Shown: positions 54,032 through 62,210 of the stretch, piece by piece | Numbering within the stretch: the stretch's first letter is position 1 | Layout of the letters: every line of letters begins with the position of its first letter | From: CAIODY01 sp046051225 | GTDB taxonomy: Bacteria > Bacteroidota > Bacteroidia > Chitinophagales > CAIODY01 | DNA length: 64,000 nt | Reading direction: 5' to 3' | NCBI GenBank assembly: GCA_046051225.1 | Contig: JBJOOR010000004.1 | Coordinates: forward strand, 1-64,000 | Translations under genes and position numbers: made by a program | The notes under the pieces: generated by a model | Told to the model about the DNA's origin: nothing | Databases searched by the model: none | The model's input: only the letters and a program-made list of their open reading frames with translations

Positions 54032-55009
54032 ATGAGCGTTTTAATATTTGCAGAATCGAATAACGGAAAATTTAAAAAATCAACTTTAGAGGCAGTGTAT
54101 TACGGAAGTAAAATTGCTGCTCAATTAAATACAGAATGTATTGCCTTGGCTGATGGCTCATTAGATGCTGCCGAATTATCTTCGTTAGGAAAATTTGGCG
54201 CAGCAAAAGTAGTTACAGTTAAACATGATAATTTACAACATTTAGACGCTAAAGCATATACTTATGTAATTGCCGAAGCATCGAAAAAAGTAAATGCATC
54301 TGTAATTGTATTATCATACAATGTTACAGGAAAGGCTGTGGCGGCTAATGTGGCGGCTAAATTAAATGCAGGTTTGGTAGCTGGTGCTATTTCATTGCCC
54401 GATACAACTAATGGATTTGTAATTAAGAAAAGCGTATTCAGCGGCAAAGCATTTGCCTATTTCAATATCAAAACAGCTACAAAAGTTATTGGTTTAACAC
54501 CAAATTCTTTTCAAGCAATATCAATTGATGCAACTGCAACAGTTGAAGCTTTAGATATAAATGTGCCTGCTAATCAATTTAGCGTAACCGTAAAAGAAAC
54601 TATAAAATCAAGCGGTACAATTTCATTAACCGAAGCCGAATTAGTAGTAAGCGCAGGCAGAGGATTAAAAGGACCTGAAAATTGGGGAATGATTGAAGAA
54701 ATGGCAAACATTTTAGGCGCTGCTACAGCTTGTAGCCGCCCAGTGGCTGATATACATTGGCGTCCGCATGGTGAGCATGTTGGGCAAACGGGTATTACCA
54801 TTCGTCCTAATTTGTATATTGCAATTGGCATTAGTGGTGCTATTCAGCATTTAGCTGGTGTAAACCAAAGCAAAACTATTGTTGTAATTAATACAGATAA
54901 AGAAGCACCATTTTTTAAAGCTGCCGATTATGGTATCGTGGGCGATGCATTTGAAGTAGTGCCAAAATTAAATGAAGCGTTGAAAAAATATAAAGCTAGC
55001 AGTCATTAG
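54032..55009 (+). CDS. etfA: Electron transfer flavoprotein alpha subunit
   Basis: EtfA holds the FAD. The C-terminal FAD domain is clear: VSAGRGLKGPENWGMIEEMA, then ACSRPVADIHWRPHGEHVGQ, GQTGITIRPNLYIAIGISGA and HLAGVNQSKTIVVINTDKEA. The protein is 325 residues, the normal length. It works with EtfB in fatty acid and amino acid oxidation. The ETF:quinone oxidoreductase gene is not in the window. Confidence 0.97.
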   Translation: MSVLIFAESNNGKFKKSTLEAVYYGSKIAAQLNTECIALADGSLDAAELSSLGKFGAAKVVTVKHDNLQHLDAKAYTYVIAEASKKVNASVIVLSYNVTGKAVAANVAAKLNAGLVAGAISLPDTTNGFVIKKSVFSGKAFAYFNIKTATKVIGLTPNSFQAISIDATATVEALDINVPANQFSVTVKETIKSSGTISLTEAELVVSAGRGLKGPENWGMIEEMANILGAATACSRPVADIHWRPHGEHVGQTGITIRPNLYIAIGISGAIQHLAGVNQSKTIVVINTDKEAPFFKAADYGIVGDAFEVVPKLNEALKKYKASSH

Positions 55010-55019
55010 AATACAATAA

Positions 55020-55192
55020 CCACATAGCAACATAGAAGCATAGTTTTTATGAATTTCAAAAACAAAGTTTTTCTATGTAGGCTATGATTAAAGTTAAAAA
55101 AAGTTTGTATAGCTGCTTTGCATAAACATAGAATAGAAAAATTGCCTTAAATTTTGCATTTGTATTCTATGAAATCTAATGTGTCTATGTGG
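55020..55192. repeat. 173-base element with CCACATAG/CTATGTGG ends
   Basis: The spacer between etfA and the next gene is bounded by CCACATAG (55020-55027) and its inverse CTATGTGG (55185-55192). Inside are further CATAG and CTATG words in both orientations (for example CATAGAAGCATAG and CTATGTAGGCTATG). No open frame is evident. It looks like a dispersed intergenic element, similar in design to the CCACAGAG...CTCTGTGG unit at 18551-18603. Confidence 0.65.
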
Positions 55193-55215
55193 TAAAAATA
55201 AAAGAATAACAGAAC

Positions 55216-55812
55216 TTGGAAAAAATAGAACTTGAAATAATTACACTATCGCAGAATGCTGCACAAAACCATTCTTACGCCATTATACTTGGCGAAGCTG
55301 GTGGTGTAAGGCGTTTGCCAATTGTAATTGGCGCATTCGAAGCACAAGCCATTGCTGTAGCTTTAGAAAAAGTAACACCAAGCCGACCATTAACACACGA
55401 TTTAATTCGTAATACTTTGCAATCATTCGAAATTACTTTAAAAGAAGTGTTGATTGACAATTTACAAGAAGGCGTATTTTATGCAAAATTAATTTGTCAG
55501 CAAAAAGATGAATTGGTTGAAATAGATTCTCGAACATCAGATGCAATAGCATTAGCTGTAAGATTTAATTGCCCCATTTATACTTTTGAATTTATTTTAG
55601 ATCAAGCTGGAATTGTGATGGAAGGACAAATTGAAAATTTAATATCTCCAGAAAAAAAGGCAACACCAAAACCAGTTAAACCTGCCGCTAAAAAAGATGA
55701 TTTAAGTAGCATGACTACCGAACAGCTAAATAAAAAATTAGAAGAATATTTAGAGAATGAAGAATATGAAAAAGCAGCAGCAGTAAGAGATGAACTAACC
55801 AAAAGAGAATAA
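55216..55812 (+). CDS. Bifunctional nuclease family (DUF151) protein with UvrB/C motif
   Basis: The first 135 residues form a BFN/DUF151 domain: LPIVIGAFEAQAIAVALE, PSRPLTHDLIRNTL and SRTSDAIALAVRFNCPIYT. A linker and a UvrB/UvrC interaction motif follow (LNKKLEEYLENEEYEKAAAV), an arrangement common in Bacteroidota. The start is TTG at 55216 (MEKIELEIITLS); no ATG fits. The nuclease activity is known from a plant and an archaeal homologue. The UvrB/C motif suggests a link to DNA repair, but this is inference. Confidence 0.88.
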   Translation: MEKIELEIITLSQNAAQNHSYAIILGEAGGVRRLPIVIGAFEAQAIAVALEKVTPSRPLTHDLIRNTLQSFEITLKEVLIDNLQEGVFYAKLICQQKDELVEIDSRTSDAIALAVRFNCPIYTFEFILDQAGIVMEGQIENLISPEKKATPKPVKPAAKKDDLSSMTTEQLNKKLEEYLENEEYEKAAAVRDELTKRE

Positions 55813-55827
55813 TTTAATTCACTTAGC

Positions 55828-56286
55828 ATGAACAAATTAGCCGCATTAGTAAATCAGCTTCAGCAATATATTTTAGATTTTGAAAAAAGCAATGTAAAAT
55901 TTTCGGCAGCTAATGTTGGGTGGCAAATTGAACACAGCCTTATTACCATTGATATGATTATTATGGTATTAAAAAAATCAAATTCAGATAATTTTCAAAG
56001 CAAATTTAATTTTTCAAAATTCAGAGTTTTTTTATTTAAAAAAATTCCAAGAGGCAGAGCAAAAGCACCAAAAGTAGTTGTTCCTCAAGTAGATTATAAT
56101 GTATCTTCTTTACAAAATCATATTGCCATTACTTTAAAAAATATCGATTCGTTATCAACTGTTCAGCCTAATCAATTTTTCAAACATCCTTACTTTGGCG
56201 ATTTAAAATTAAAAGATGCCATTAAGTTTTTAGAGATTCATACCCAACATCATTTATCTATCATTCAAGATATTATCAGCAAATAA
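55828..56286 (+). CDS. DinB-like (DUF1569-type) protein
   Basis: The 152-residue four-helix protein keeps the spaced His residues of the DinB/YfiT fold (VGWQIEHSLITID, then EIHTQHHLSIIQDI), which bind a metal ion. DinB-like proteins act as thiol-dependent transferases or hydrolases, but most are uncharacterised. It lies 15 bases after the bifunctional nuclease gene and 3 bases before the ABC ATPase gene, so the three form one likely transcript. Confidence 0.78.
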   Translation: MNKLAALVNQLQQYILDFEKSNVKFSAANVGWQIEHSLITIDMIIMVLKKSNSDNFQSKFNFSKFRVFLFKKIPRGRAKAPKVVVPQVDYNVSSLQNHIAITLKNIDSLSTVQPNQFFKHPYFGDLKLKDAIKFLEIHTQHHLSIIQDIISK

Positions 56287-56289
56287 TTT

Positions 56290-56940
56290 ATGCTTTCAGC
56301 CCAAAATATTACAAAAAAATATGGCAGCCTTCAGGTTTTAAAAGGCGTTGATTTAGAAATTAAATCGGCTGAAATAGTAGCTATTACAGGCAGTTCGGGT
56401 GCTGGCAAAAGCACATTGCTTCATATTATTGGCACATTAGATAAAGCCGATAGCGGCATTATTGAAATAGAAGGCAAAAATATTTTAGCATTTAACGATA
56501 ATAAAATTTCGGAATTTCGAAATCAAAAAATGGGTTTCATTTTTCAGTTTCATCATTTATTGCCCGAATTTTCGGCGCTTGAAAATGTGATGTTGCCTGG
56601 CTTAATTGCAAAACGAAACGAAGCCGAAGTAAAAAAATATGCCTTACAATTATTAGATAGATTGGGGTTAAAAGATAGAGTAAATAATCGCCCCAATCAA
56701 TTAAGTGGTGGCGAATCGCAACGTGTAGCCGTATGCCGTGCATTAATCAACAATCCTTTATTAGTGTTGGCAGATGAGCCTTCGGGCAATCTAGATTCAG
56801 AAAATGCATTGGCATTACACAAATTATTTTTAGAACTACGAGATGAATTAAAACAAACTTTTATCATCGTTACACATCATCAACAATTAGCCGAAATGGC
56901 TGACAGAACTGTGATGATGAAGGATGGAAAGATTGTGTAG
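56290..56940 (+). CDS. lolD: LolD-type ABC transporter ATPase
   Basis: The 216-residue ATPase has Walker A TGSSGAGKSTLLHIIG, the LolD/MacB-family Q-loop and following segment MGFIFQFHHLLPEFSALENV, signature LSGGESQR, Walker B LVLADEPSGNLDSENA and the switch His in VTHHQQ. With LolC/E it would release lipoproteins from the inner membrane. No permease is adjacent, so assignment to LolD rather than another MacB-like exporter rests on sequence type alone. Confidence 0.88.
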   Translation: MLSAQNITKKYGSLQVLKGVDLEIKSAEIVAITGSSGAGKSTLLHIIGTLDKADSGIIEIEGKNILAFNDNKISEFRNQKMGFIFQFHHLLPEFSALENVMLPGLIAKRNEAEVKKYALQLLDRLGLKDRVNNRPNQLSGGESQRVAVCRALINNPLLVLADEPSGNLDSENALALHKLFLELRDELKQTFIIVTHHQQLAEMADRTVMMKDGKIV

Positions 56941-57032
56941 TAAAATATTTTTCATTTTAATTTACTGATTCAAGTCATCCCATTTCGAAAATTATTATTA
57001 TTTTTAATATCTCGAAAACCAATATTTTAAAA

Positions 57033-58970
57033 ATGAAATTCAGCATAAAAATTTTACTTTTTTTATTCCTAATATTTAGCTCAAGCAAATTTGTTTTTGC
57101 TCAAGATTCAGAAAAAATAAAATCGTTAAAAGAAAAATTAAACACTGCAAAGCACGATTCGGAAAGAATTGTAGCCTTGGGCGATTTAAGTTGGGAGCTA
57201 CAAAATTTTGATATGGCAGCAGCCGAAAAATATGTAACCGAAGAATTAAAAATTGCCGAAAAATTAAACCTACCTAAATTTTTAGCATTTGCTTATAACG
57301 ATGTAGGATTAGTAAAATTGAAAAAAGGCAATCTTACCGAATCATTGGAATTGAACAAAAAAGCATTGGCAATTCGTCGAAAATTAAATGATGAAATGGG
57401 CGTTGGTTCATCACTAAATAAAATTGGAAATATTTATACAAGGCTCGAAAATTATGACAAATCGTTGGATGCTTATTTAGAGTGTTTGAAGATTTATGAA
57501 AAATTTAAAATAAAACCCTACATCGCTTATTCGCAAAATAATATTGCACAAATATATTTTCAAATTCATAAATCGGATATGGCAATTGGCTACTACCGAA
57601 GCGCCATTGCTACCAATACCGAGCTTTCGGATTTTATAAATTTGGCTGGTAATTATGGCAATTTAGGCAATGTATATTTAGACCAAAAACAATACGATTC
57701 GGCATTAATTGCTTTGCATAAATCTGTACAATTATTTAAGCAAACAAAAGTAAATTATGGTTTGCCTAATACTTACAACAGCATTGCATATGCTTATAAA
57801 GCATTGGGCAATTTGCAAGAAGCTAAGAAATATTATTTTGAAGCCATGCAACTTTGCGAAGCCATTAAGGATACAGCTATATTAATTAATTGCTATAATA
57901 ATTGTGCTGATATTTTATTAAAATTAAAACAACCCGATGCCTCGAAAGTACTGATAGATAAGGCTTATACAATGGCAATAACCACTAATCAAACAAACAA
58001 TTTGCGCCAATCGTACTCAAAATATTTTAACTATTATATGCAAAAAGGCAATACAGATTTAGCCGAAATGTATTTCGAAAAATTGAATAAAATAAAAGAT
58101 TCATTATTGAATAGCGATATGACAAAACAGATTGCTGAGATGAGTGTAAAATATGAATCAGGAAAAAAACAAGAAGAAAATCTATTGCTAAAAAAAGACA
58201 ATAAAATTAAAGCACTTACGCTTTGGTTTTTAGTAATTGGGTTATTGCTTTCCGTTATCACTTTCTATTTAATTTTTAACAGAAATAAACTAAAACAAAA
58301 ATCTATTTTACAAGCTGAAATGCTGAAACAGCAAGAGCTACGAAGCAAAGCTGTATTAGAAGCCGAAGAAACCGAAAGACAAAGAATTGCAAAAGATTTG
58401 CATGATGGAATTGGGCAAATGCTATCGGCTGTTAAATTAAATTTGTCATCGGTTCAACATCGAATTACGATTGATGAAAAAGAAAAATTATTGTTTCAAA
58501 ATGCCATTTCGTTGGTTGATGATTCGGTAAAAGAAGTACGAACTATTTCGCATAATATGATGCCGAATATGTTGATTAAAAAAGGTTTAGCAAATGCCGT
58601 AAGAGATTTTATTGATAAACTTAGTGGTACTACTTTAAAAATTGATTTGGAAATTACAGGCATGAATGAACGCATTGAAACATCAATGGAATCAATCATC
58701 TTCAGGGTTTTGCAAGAGTTGGTAAATAATATAATTAAGCATGCAAATGCTGATCATATTACTTTGCAATTATTAAGATTTGAAAACGAATTAACCATTA
58801 TGATTGAAGATAATGGTGTAGGATTTAATGTAAAAGAAACCTTACTTTCAGACAAAGGAATTGGGTTGAAAAATATTATTTCGAGAATAGAATTTTTAAA
58901 AGGAAATATTAATTACGATTCAACTATTGGCAAAGGAACAACTGTAACAATTGATATTCCGCTAGCTTAA
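57033..58970 (+). CDS. TPR-type sensor histidine kinase (HisKA_3)
   Basis: The 645-residue protein has a signal peptide (ending KFVFAQ). A periplasmic region of TPR repeats follows at about residues 30-350 (GVGSSLNKIGNIYTRLENYD, AGNYGNLGNVYLDQKQYDSA). Then come one membrane helix (LWFLVIGLLLSVITFYLIF) and a coiled linker. The HisKA_3 box RQRIAKDLHDGIGQMLSAVK has its His near residue 458. The HATPase domain shows LQELVNNIIKHANAD, IEDNGVGF and GIGLKNIISRIEFLKG. It senses an unknown signal and phosphorylates the response regulator encoded 10 bases downstream. Confidence 0.93.
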   Translation: MKFSIKILLFLFLIFSSSKFVFAQDSEKIKSLKEKLNTAKHDSERIVALGDLSWELQNFDMAAAEKYVTEELKIAEKLNLPKFLAFAYNDVGLVKLKKGNLTESLELNKKALAIRRKLNDEMGVGSSLNKIGNIYTRLENYDKSLDAYLECLKIYEKFKIKPYIAYSQNNIAQIYFQIHKSDMAIGYYRSAIATNTELSDFINLAGNYGNLGNVYLDQKQYDSALIALHKSVQLFKQTKVNYGLPNTYNSIAYAYKALGNLQEAKKYYFEAMQLCEAIKDTAILINCYNNCADILLKLKQPDASKVLIDKAYTMAITTNQTNNLRQSYSKYFNYYMQKGNTDLAEMYFEKLNKIKDSLLNSDMTKQIAEMSVKYESGKKQEENLLLKKDNKIKALTLWFLVIGLLLSVITFYLIFNRNKLKQKSILQAEMLKQQELRSKAVLEAEETERQRIAKDLHDGIGQMLSAVKLNLSSVQHRITIDEKEKLLFQNAISLVDDSVKEVRTISHNMMPNMLIKKGLANAVRDFIDKLSGTTLKIDLEITGMNERIETSMESIIFRVLQELVNNIIKHANADHITLQLLRFENELTIMIEDNGVGFNVKETLLSDKGIGLKNIISRIEFLKGNINYDSTIGKGTTVTIDIPLA

Positions 58971-58980
58971 TTTTATTACT

Positions 58981-59646
58981 ATGAAACAATCAGATAAAAT
59001 AAAAATAATTATTGCCGACGACCACAAGATGATGATTGATGGCTTACTTTCTATGCTATCAGACGAAAAAAATATGGAGATAATTGGCGTAGCAAATAAT
59101 GGCGAAGAGGTATTAAAAATATTAGAAACTAAAAATGCTGATTTAATTTTAACAGATATTAATATGCCATTGATGGATGGTATTGAATTAACAAAAGCAT
59201 TAAAACAAAAATATTCTCATATCAAAATATTAGCACTTTCTATGTTTGGCGATATAGACCATATTCAGGAAATGCTGAATGCTGGCATATCAGGTTATGT
59301 TTTAAAAAACACGGGCAATAAAGAATTGGTGGATGCCATTAATTCAATTGCCAATGGCGGCACTTATTATGATAATGATGTGGCTGCCGAAATGATGCGT
59401 TCATTAACGCAAAACAATCAAAAAAAAGTAGCTATCGAAAAAGTGAATTTAACAGATAGAGAAATTGAAATTATAAAATTAATTGCAAAAGAAATGAATA
59501 ATGCCGCCATTGGCGATACCTTATTTATTAGCGAACGAACAGTAGAATCGCATCGAAAAAATATCTACCGCAAAACAAACACTACCAATATTGTAGGGCT
59601 TTTAAAATTTGCTTTTTCTAATGGCTTAATAGATGAATTAAGGTGA
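58981..59646 (+). CDS. NarL/LuxR-family response regulator
   Basis: The receiver domain has the acidic pair in IIIADDHKMM, the phospho-acceptor Asp in LILTDINMPLMDGIE and the Lys switch in GYVLKNTGNKE. The C-terminal LuxR-type helix-turn-helix is VNLTDREIEIIKLIAKEMNN then ISERTVESHRKNIYRKT. The 221-residue length is standard. It is the cognate partner of the kinase just upstream. The targets are unknown. Confidence 0.95.
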   Translation: MKQSDKIKIIIADDHKMMIDGLLSMLSDEKNMEIIGVANNGEEVLKILETKNADLILTDINMPLMDGIELTKALKQKYSHIKILALSMFGDIDHIQEMLNAGISGYVLKNTGNKELVDAINSIANGGTYYDNDVAAEMMRSLTQNNQKKVAIEKVNLTDREIEIIKLIAKEMNNAAIGDTLFISERTVESHRKNIYRKTNTTNIVGLLKFAFSNGLIDELR

Positions 59647-59673
59647 TCTATAACTTTTCAAGTTAGTATTTTT

Positions 59674-60624
59674 ATGAATCGCATCGAACGCATCTCTGCC
59701 ATTTTAATTCAATTACAATCTAAAAAAATTGTAAAAGCAGAAGATATTGCCAAAAGATTTAGCATCAGTTTGCGAACAGTTTATCGCGATATAAAATCGT
59801 TAGAAGCCTCTGGAGTGCCTGTTATTGGTGAGGCTGGCGTTGGTTACTCATTGGTTGAGGGGTATAAATTACCACCCGTTCAATTTACACTTTCAGAAGC
59901 TACTGCATTTTTAACAGCTGAAAAATTAATCGAAAAACTAACCGACCAATCGCTAAATGAAAGCTATCAATCTGCCATGTTCAAAGTAAAATCGGTAATG
60001 CGAAATGCCGAAAAAAAACATTTAGAAACGATAGAAGAAAATATTGCAGTGTTGAGCAATCCATATACTCCCGAATCGAAAAATAAAGCTGATTTTTTGC
60101 AATTGATTATTGAAGCAATTGCTAAAAAGCAAATTTTATTGTTGCATTATTTTGCCAATCATAATCAACAAAATAGCACTCGAAACATAGAACCAATAGG
60201 CATTTTCTTTCAAATGGGCAAATGGCATTTAATTGCTTATTGTCATTTAAGAAACGATTACCGCGATTTTAGAATGGATAGAATTGAGCAACTAAAAAAT
60301 ACGGATTCTAATTTTAGAAAAGAACACCCAACACTAAAGAAATTTTTGAAACAAATAGTTGAAGAAGAAAAATTACACACCGTTGTCTTAAAATTTGATA
60401 ACGAAGCATTGCCTTACATTGGCGAACAAAAATATTACAACGGATTTGTGTCGCAAAAGCAAACAAAACTACACACCGAAATGACTTTTCTAACTTCATC
60501 GTTAGAAGGAATGATGCGCTGGTACTTGATGATAGCCGACCACACCGAAATTATTAGCCCCGATGAATTAAAAATCAGAGCAACTGCATTTATTAAAATG
60601 GCGCACTTGAAATTGAAAAAATAA
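59674..60624 (+). CDS. WYL-domain transcriptional regulator (YafY type)
   Basis: The N-terminal helix-turn-helix (RIERISAILIQLQSKKIVKA, then FSISLRTVYRDIKSLEASG) is followed by the WYL ligand-sensing domain (LLLHYFANHN, then PIGIFFQMGKWHLIAYCHLR and YRDFRMDRIEQL). A C-terminal WCX-like extension completes it. The 316-residue length is usual. It is followed by a DinB-family gene with an inverted repeat TGACA-N6-TGTCA between them, so it probably controls that gene. Confidence 0.92.
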   Translation: MNRIERISAILIQLQSKKIVKAEDIAKRFSISLRTVYRDIKSLEASGVPVIGEAGVGYSLVEGYKLPPVQFTLSEATAFLTAEKLIEKLTDQSLNESYQSAMFKVKSVMRNAEKKHLETIEENIAVLSNPYTPESKNKADFLQLIIEAIAKKQILLLHYFANHNQQNSTRNIEPIGIFFQMGKWHLIAYCHLRNDYRDFRMDRIEQLKNTDSNFRKEHPTLKKFLKQIVEEEKLHTVVLKFDNEALPYIGEQKYYNGFVSQKQTKLHTEMTFLTSSLEGMMRWYLMIADHTEIISPDELKIRATAFIKMAHLKLKK

Positions 60625-60637
60625 TTCTCATTCCTGC

Positions 60638-60653
60638 TGACATACTGTTGTCA
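60638..60653. promoter_or_regulatory. Inverted repeat, candidate operator of the WYL regulator
   Basis: TGACA-N6-TGTCA lies 14 bases after the regulator stop and 49 bases before the DinB gene. The nearby TTTCTTTG (60665-60672) is a near match to the -7 box. Binding by the WYL protein is inferred from position only. Confidence 0.5.
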
Positions 60654-60701
60654 TAAGTTGCCATTTTCTTTGCAGCAAATAATTAAAACAAACAAAAAAT
60701 C

Positions 60702-61202
60702 ATGACAACATTTATTGAAGTATTTCAAAACGAATTAGGCGAAGAAATTATCGGCACCAGAAAAATGCTGGCGCTTGTTCCTGCCAACAAAATGAATTTT
60801 AAACCACACCCAAAAAGCATGTTGCTTAAGGATTTGGCTACACACATTGCCGATTTGCCAAAGTGGATTACATTGGGATTAGTTACCGATGAATTAGATT
60901 TTGCTACCACACCTTACAACCCAGATGATTGCAAAAATGGCGAAGAGTTGGTCGCTTATTTCAACAAAAATGTGGCAGAAGCTCAACAAAATTTTGCAAA
61001 ATCGAATGACTCAATTTTAGAAGAAACTTGGACATTGAGAAATGGCGAAGCTATTTATGCCAAGCACACAAAATTGGAAACCATCCGTCATGCATACTCT
61101 CAAATGGTGCATCACAGGGCGCAGTTAGGCGTTTACTTACGCTTGTTGGATATTCCTATTCCTGGAGTTTATGGACCAAGCGCCGATGAAACAATGGGTT
61201 AG
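60702..61202 (+). CDS. DinB-family metal-dependent protein
   Basis: The 166-residue protein shows the DinB His triad: LLKDLATHIADLP near residue 50 and YSQMVHHRAQLGVYLR near residue 130. It closes with the common IPGVYGPSADE tail. Members of this subgroup are often encoded next to YafY/WYL regulators, as here. The reaction is unknown. A terminator follows at 61210-61243. Confidence 0.88.
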   Translation: MTTFIEVFQNELGEEIIGTRKMLALVPANKMNFKPHPKSMLLKDLATHIADLPKWITLGLVTDELDFATTPYNPDDCKNGEELVAYFNKNVAEAQQNFAKSNDSILEETWTLRNGEAIYAKHTKLETIRHAYSQMVHHRAQLGVYLRLLDIPIPGVYGPSADETMG

Positions 61203-61209
61203 TTTTACT

Positions 61210-61243
61210 AAAAGCATTTTGAGATTTTCAAAATGCTTTTTTT
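61210..61243 (+). terminator. Terminator after the DinB gene
   Basis: The stem AAAAGCATTTTGA / TCAAAATGCTTTT, followed by a T run, lies 8 bases after the stop. Confidence 0.88.
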
Positions 61244-61262
61244 AGTTTTTGTTTGAAATAAT

Positions 61263-61294
61263 TTGATAACTAAATGAACATTCACTTATATTTG
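61263..61294 (+). promoter_or_regulatory. tetR promoter with overlapping operator
   Basis: TTG (61263-61265) is followed after 21 bases by the exact -7 box TATATTTG (61287-61294). Between them lies an 18-base near-palindrome TAAATGAACATTCACTTA (61271-61288). A closely similar site is at 61924-61941, before the downstream small gene and MFS gene. A repressor bound here would block its own promoter. Confidence 0.7.
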
Positions 61295-61314
61295 CAGAAA
61301 AATAAAAGAAATTA

Positions 61315-61905
61315 ATGCGTACAAGAAATATTCAAAAAGAAAAGTTAGTAAAGCAAAAAGCTATCGAACTGCTTGTTAAACATGGCTTTGATGGCTTTAG
61401 TATGCAAAAGTTGGCAAAGACTTGCGATATTTCTGTGGCTACTTTATACATTTATTACAAACATAAAGACGACCTGATAAAACAAATTGGATTAGAAGAA
61501 GGCGAACGAATGACAAGTGCAACGCTAAAAGATTTTTCGCCCGAAATGAAATTTGCCGATGGATTAAAAAAGCAATGGGAAAACAGGTCGAAGTTTTCGT
61601 TAAATAATCCAAAATCAATTGCCTGTTATGAAGTGATTCGGCATTCGCCTTATGGCGATGTGGTGGGTAATTCTATTGCCAACAATTTCAGACCAATCAT
61701 GAAAAAATTTATTGAAAAAGCAATTAAAGATAAACAGCTGAAAGCTATGCCCATAGAGGTTTATTGGAGTGTGGCTTTCGGTCCGCTGTACACATTAATT
61801 CGATTTCATGAAGAAGGAAAAAGTATGGGTGTAAAGCCTTTCAAATTTTCAGATAAAATTATGTACCAAACTTTAGCGTTGGTTTTAAAAGCATTAAAAC
61901 CATAA
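61315..61905 (+). CDS. TetR-family transcriptional regulator
   Basis: The N-terminal TetR helix-turn-helix is IQKEKLVKQKAIELLVKHGF then SMQKLAKTCDISVATLYIYY. The ligand-binding C-terminal domain is typical in length (196 residues in total). It is followed by a small gene and an MFS transporter, the classic layout of a drug-responsive repressor and its pump. Matching operator-like palindromes precede both transcription units. Confidence 0.93.
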   Translation: MRTRNIQKEKLVKQKAIELLVKHGFDGFSMQKLAKTCDISVATLYIYYKHKDDLIKQIGLEEGERMTSATLKDFSPEMKFADGLKKQWENRSKFSLNNPKSIACYEVIRHSPYGDVVGNSIANNFRPIMKKFIEKAIKDKQLKAMPIEVYWSVAFGPLYTLIRFHEEGKSMGVKPFKFSDKIMYQTLALVLKALKP

Positions 61906-61923
61906 AATAAATTAACTTAAAAA

Positions 61924-61941
61924 TAAGTGAACGTTTATTTA
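61924..61941 (+). promoter_or_regulatory. Second TetR operator candidate
   Basis: TAAGTGAACGTTTATTTA agrees with the tetR-promoter site at 14 of 18 positions, and all four differences are transitions. It lies 8 bases before the ATG of the 74-residue protein gene, at the head of the pump genes. Confidence 0.65.
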
Positions 61942-61949
61942 CTTATACT

Positions 61950-62174
61950 ATGAAATCGAATGCTATTTTTATTTTAAAAACCAATATTAAAACCGAAGCA
62001 GACAAAAATATTTTGCAAACTGTTTTGGATAAACACGAAGCTATTGAACGCTGGACAATTGATTTAGATGATTGCGATAAAGTGCTTCGAATAATTAGTA
62101 GCGAATTGTCAATTGCTAAAATAGTGGCTTTGGTGGCCGATTGTGGTTACCATAGCGAAGAATTAATGAATTAA
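61950..62174 (+). CDS. Small conserved hypothetical protein, ferredoxin-like fold suspected
   Basis: The 74-residue protein has a beta-alpha-beta pattern (AIFILKTNIKTEADKNILQT, RWTIDLDDCDKVLRIIS, KIVALVADCGYHSEEL). This resembles the heavy-metal-associated fold but lacks the CxxC metal motif. It sits between the repressor and the MFS pump and after the second operator, so it is probably co-regulated with the pump. The function is unknown. Confidence 0.7.
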   Translation: MKSNAIFILKTNIKTEADKNILQTVLDKHEAIERWTIDLDDCDKVLRIISSELSIAKIVALVADCGYHSEELMN

Positions 62175-62210
62175 AATTTACGTTTTACTTTTACAAAAAA
62201 TCAAAACCAA

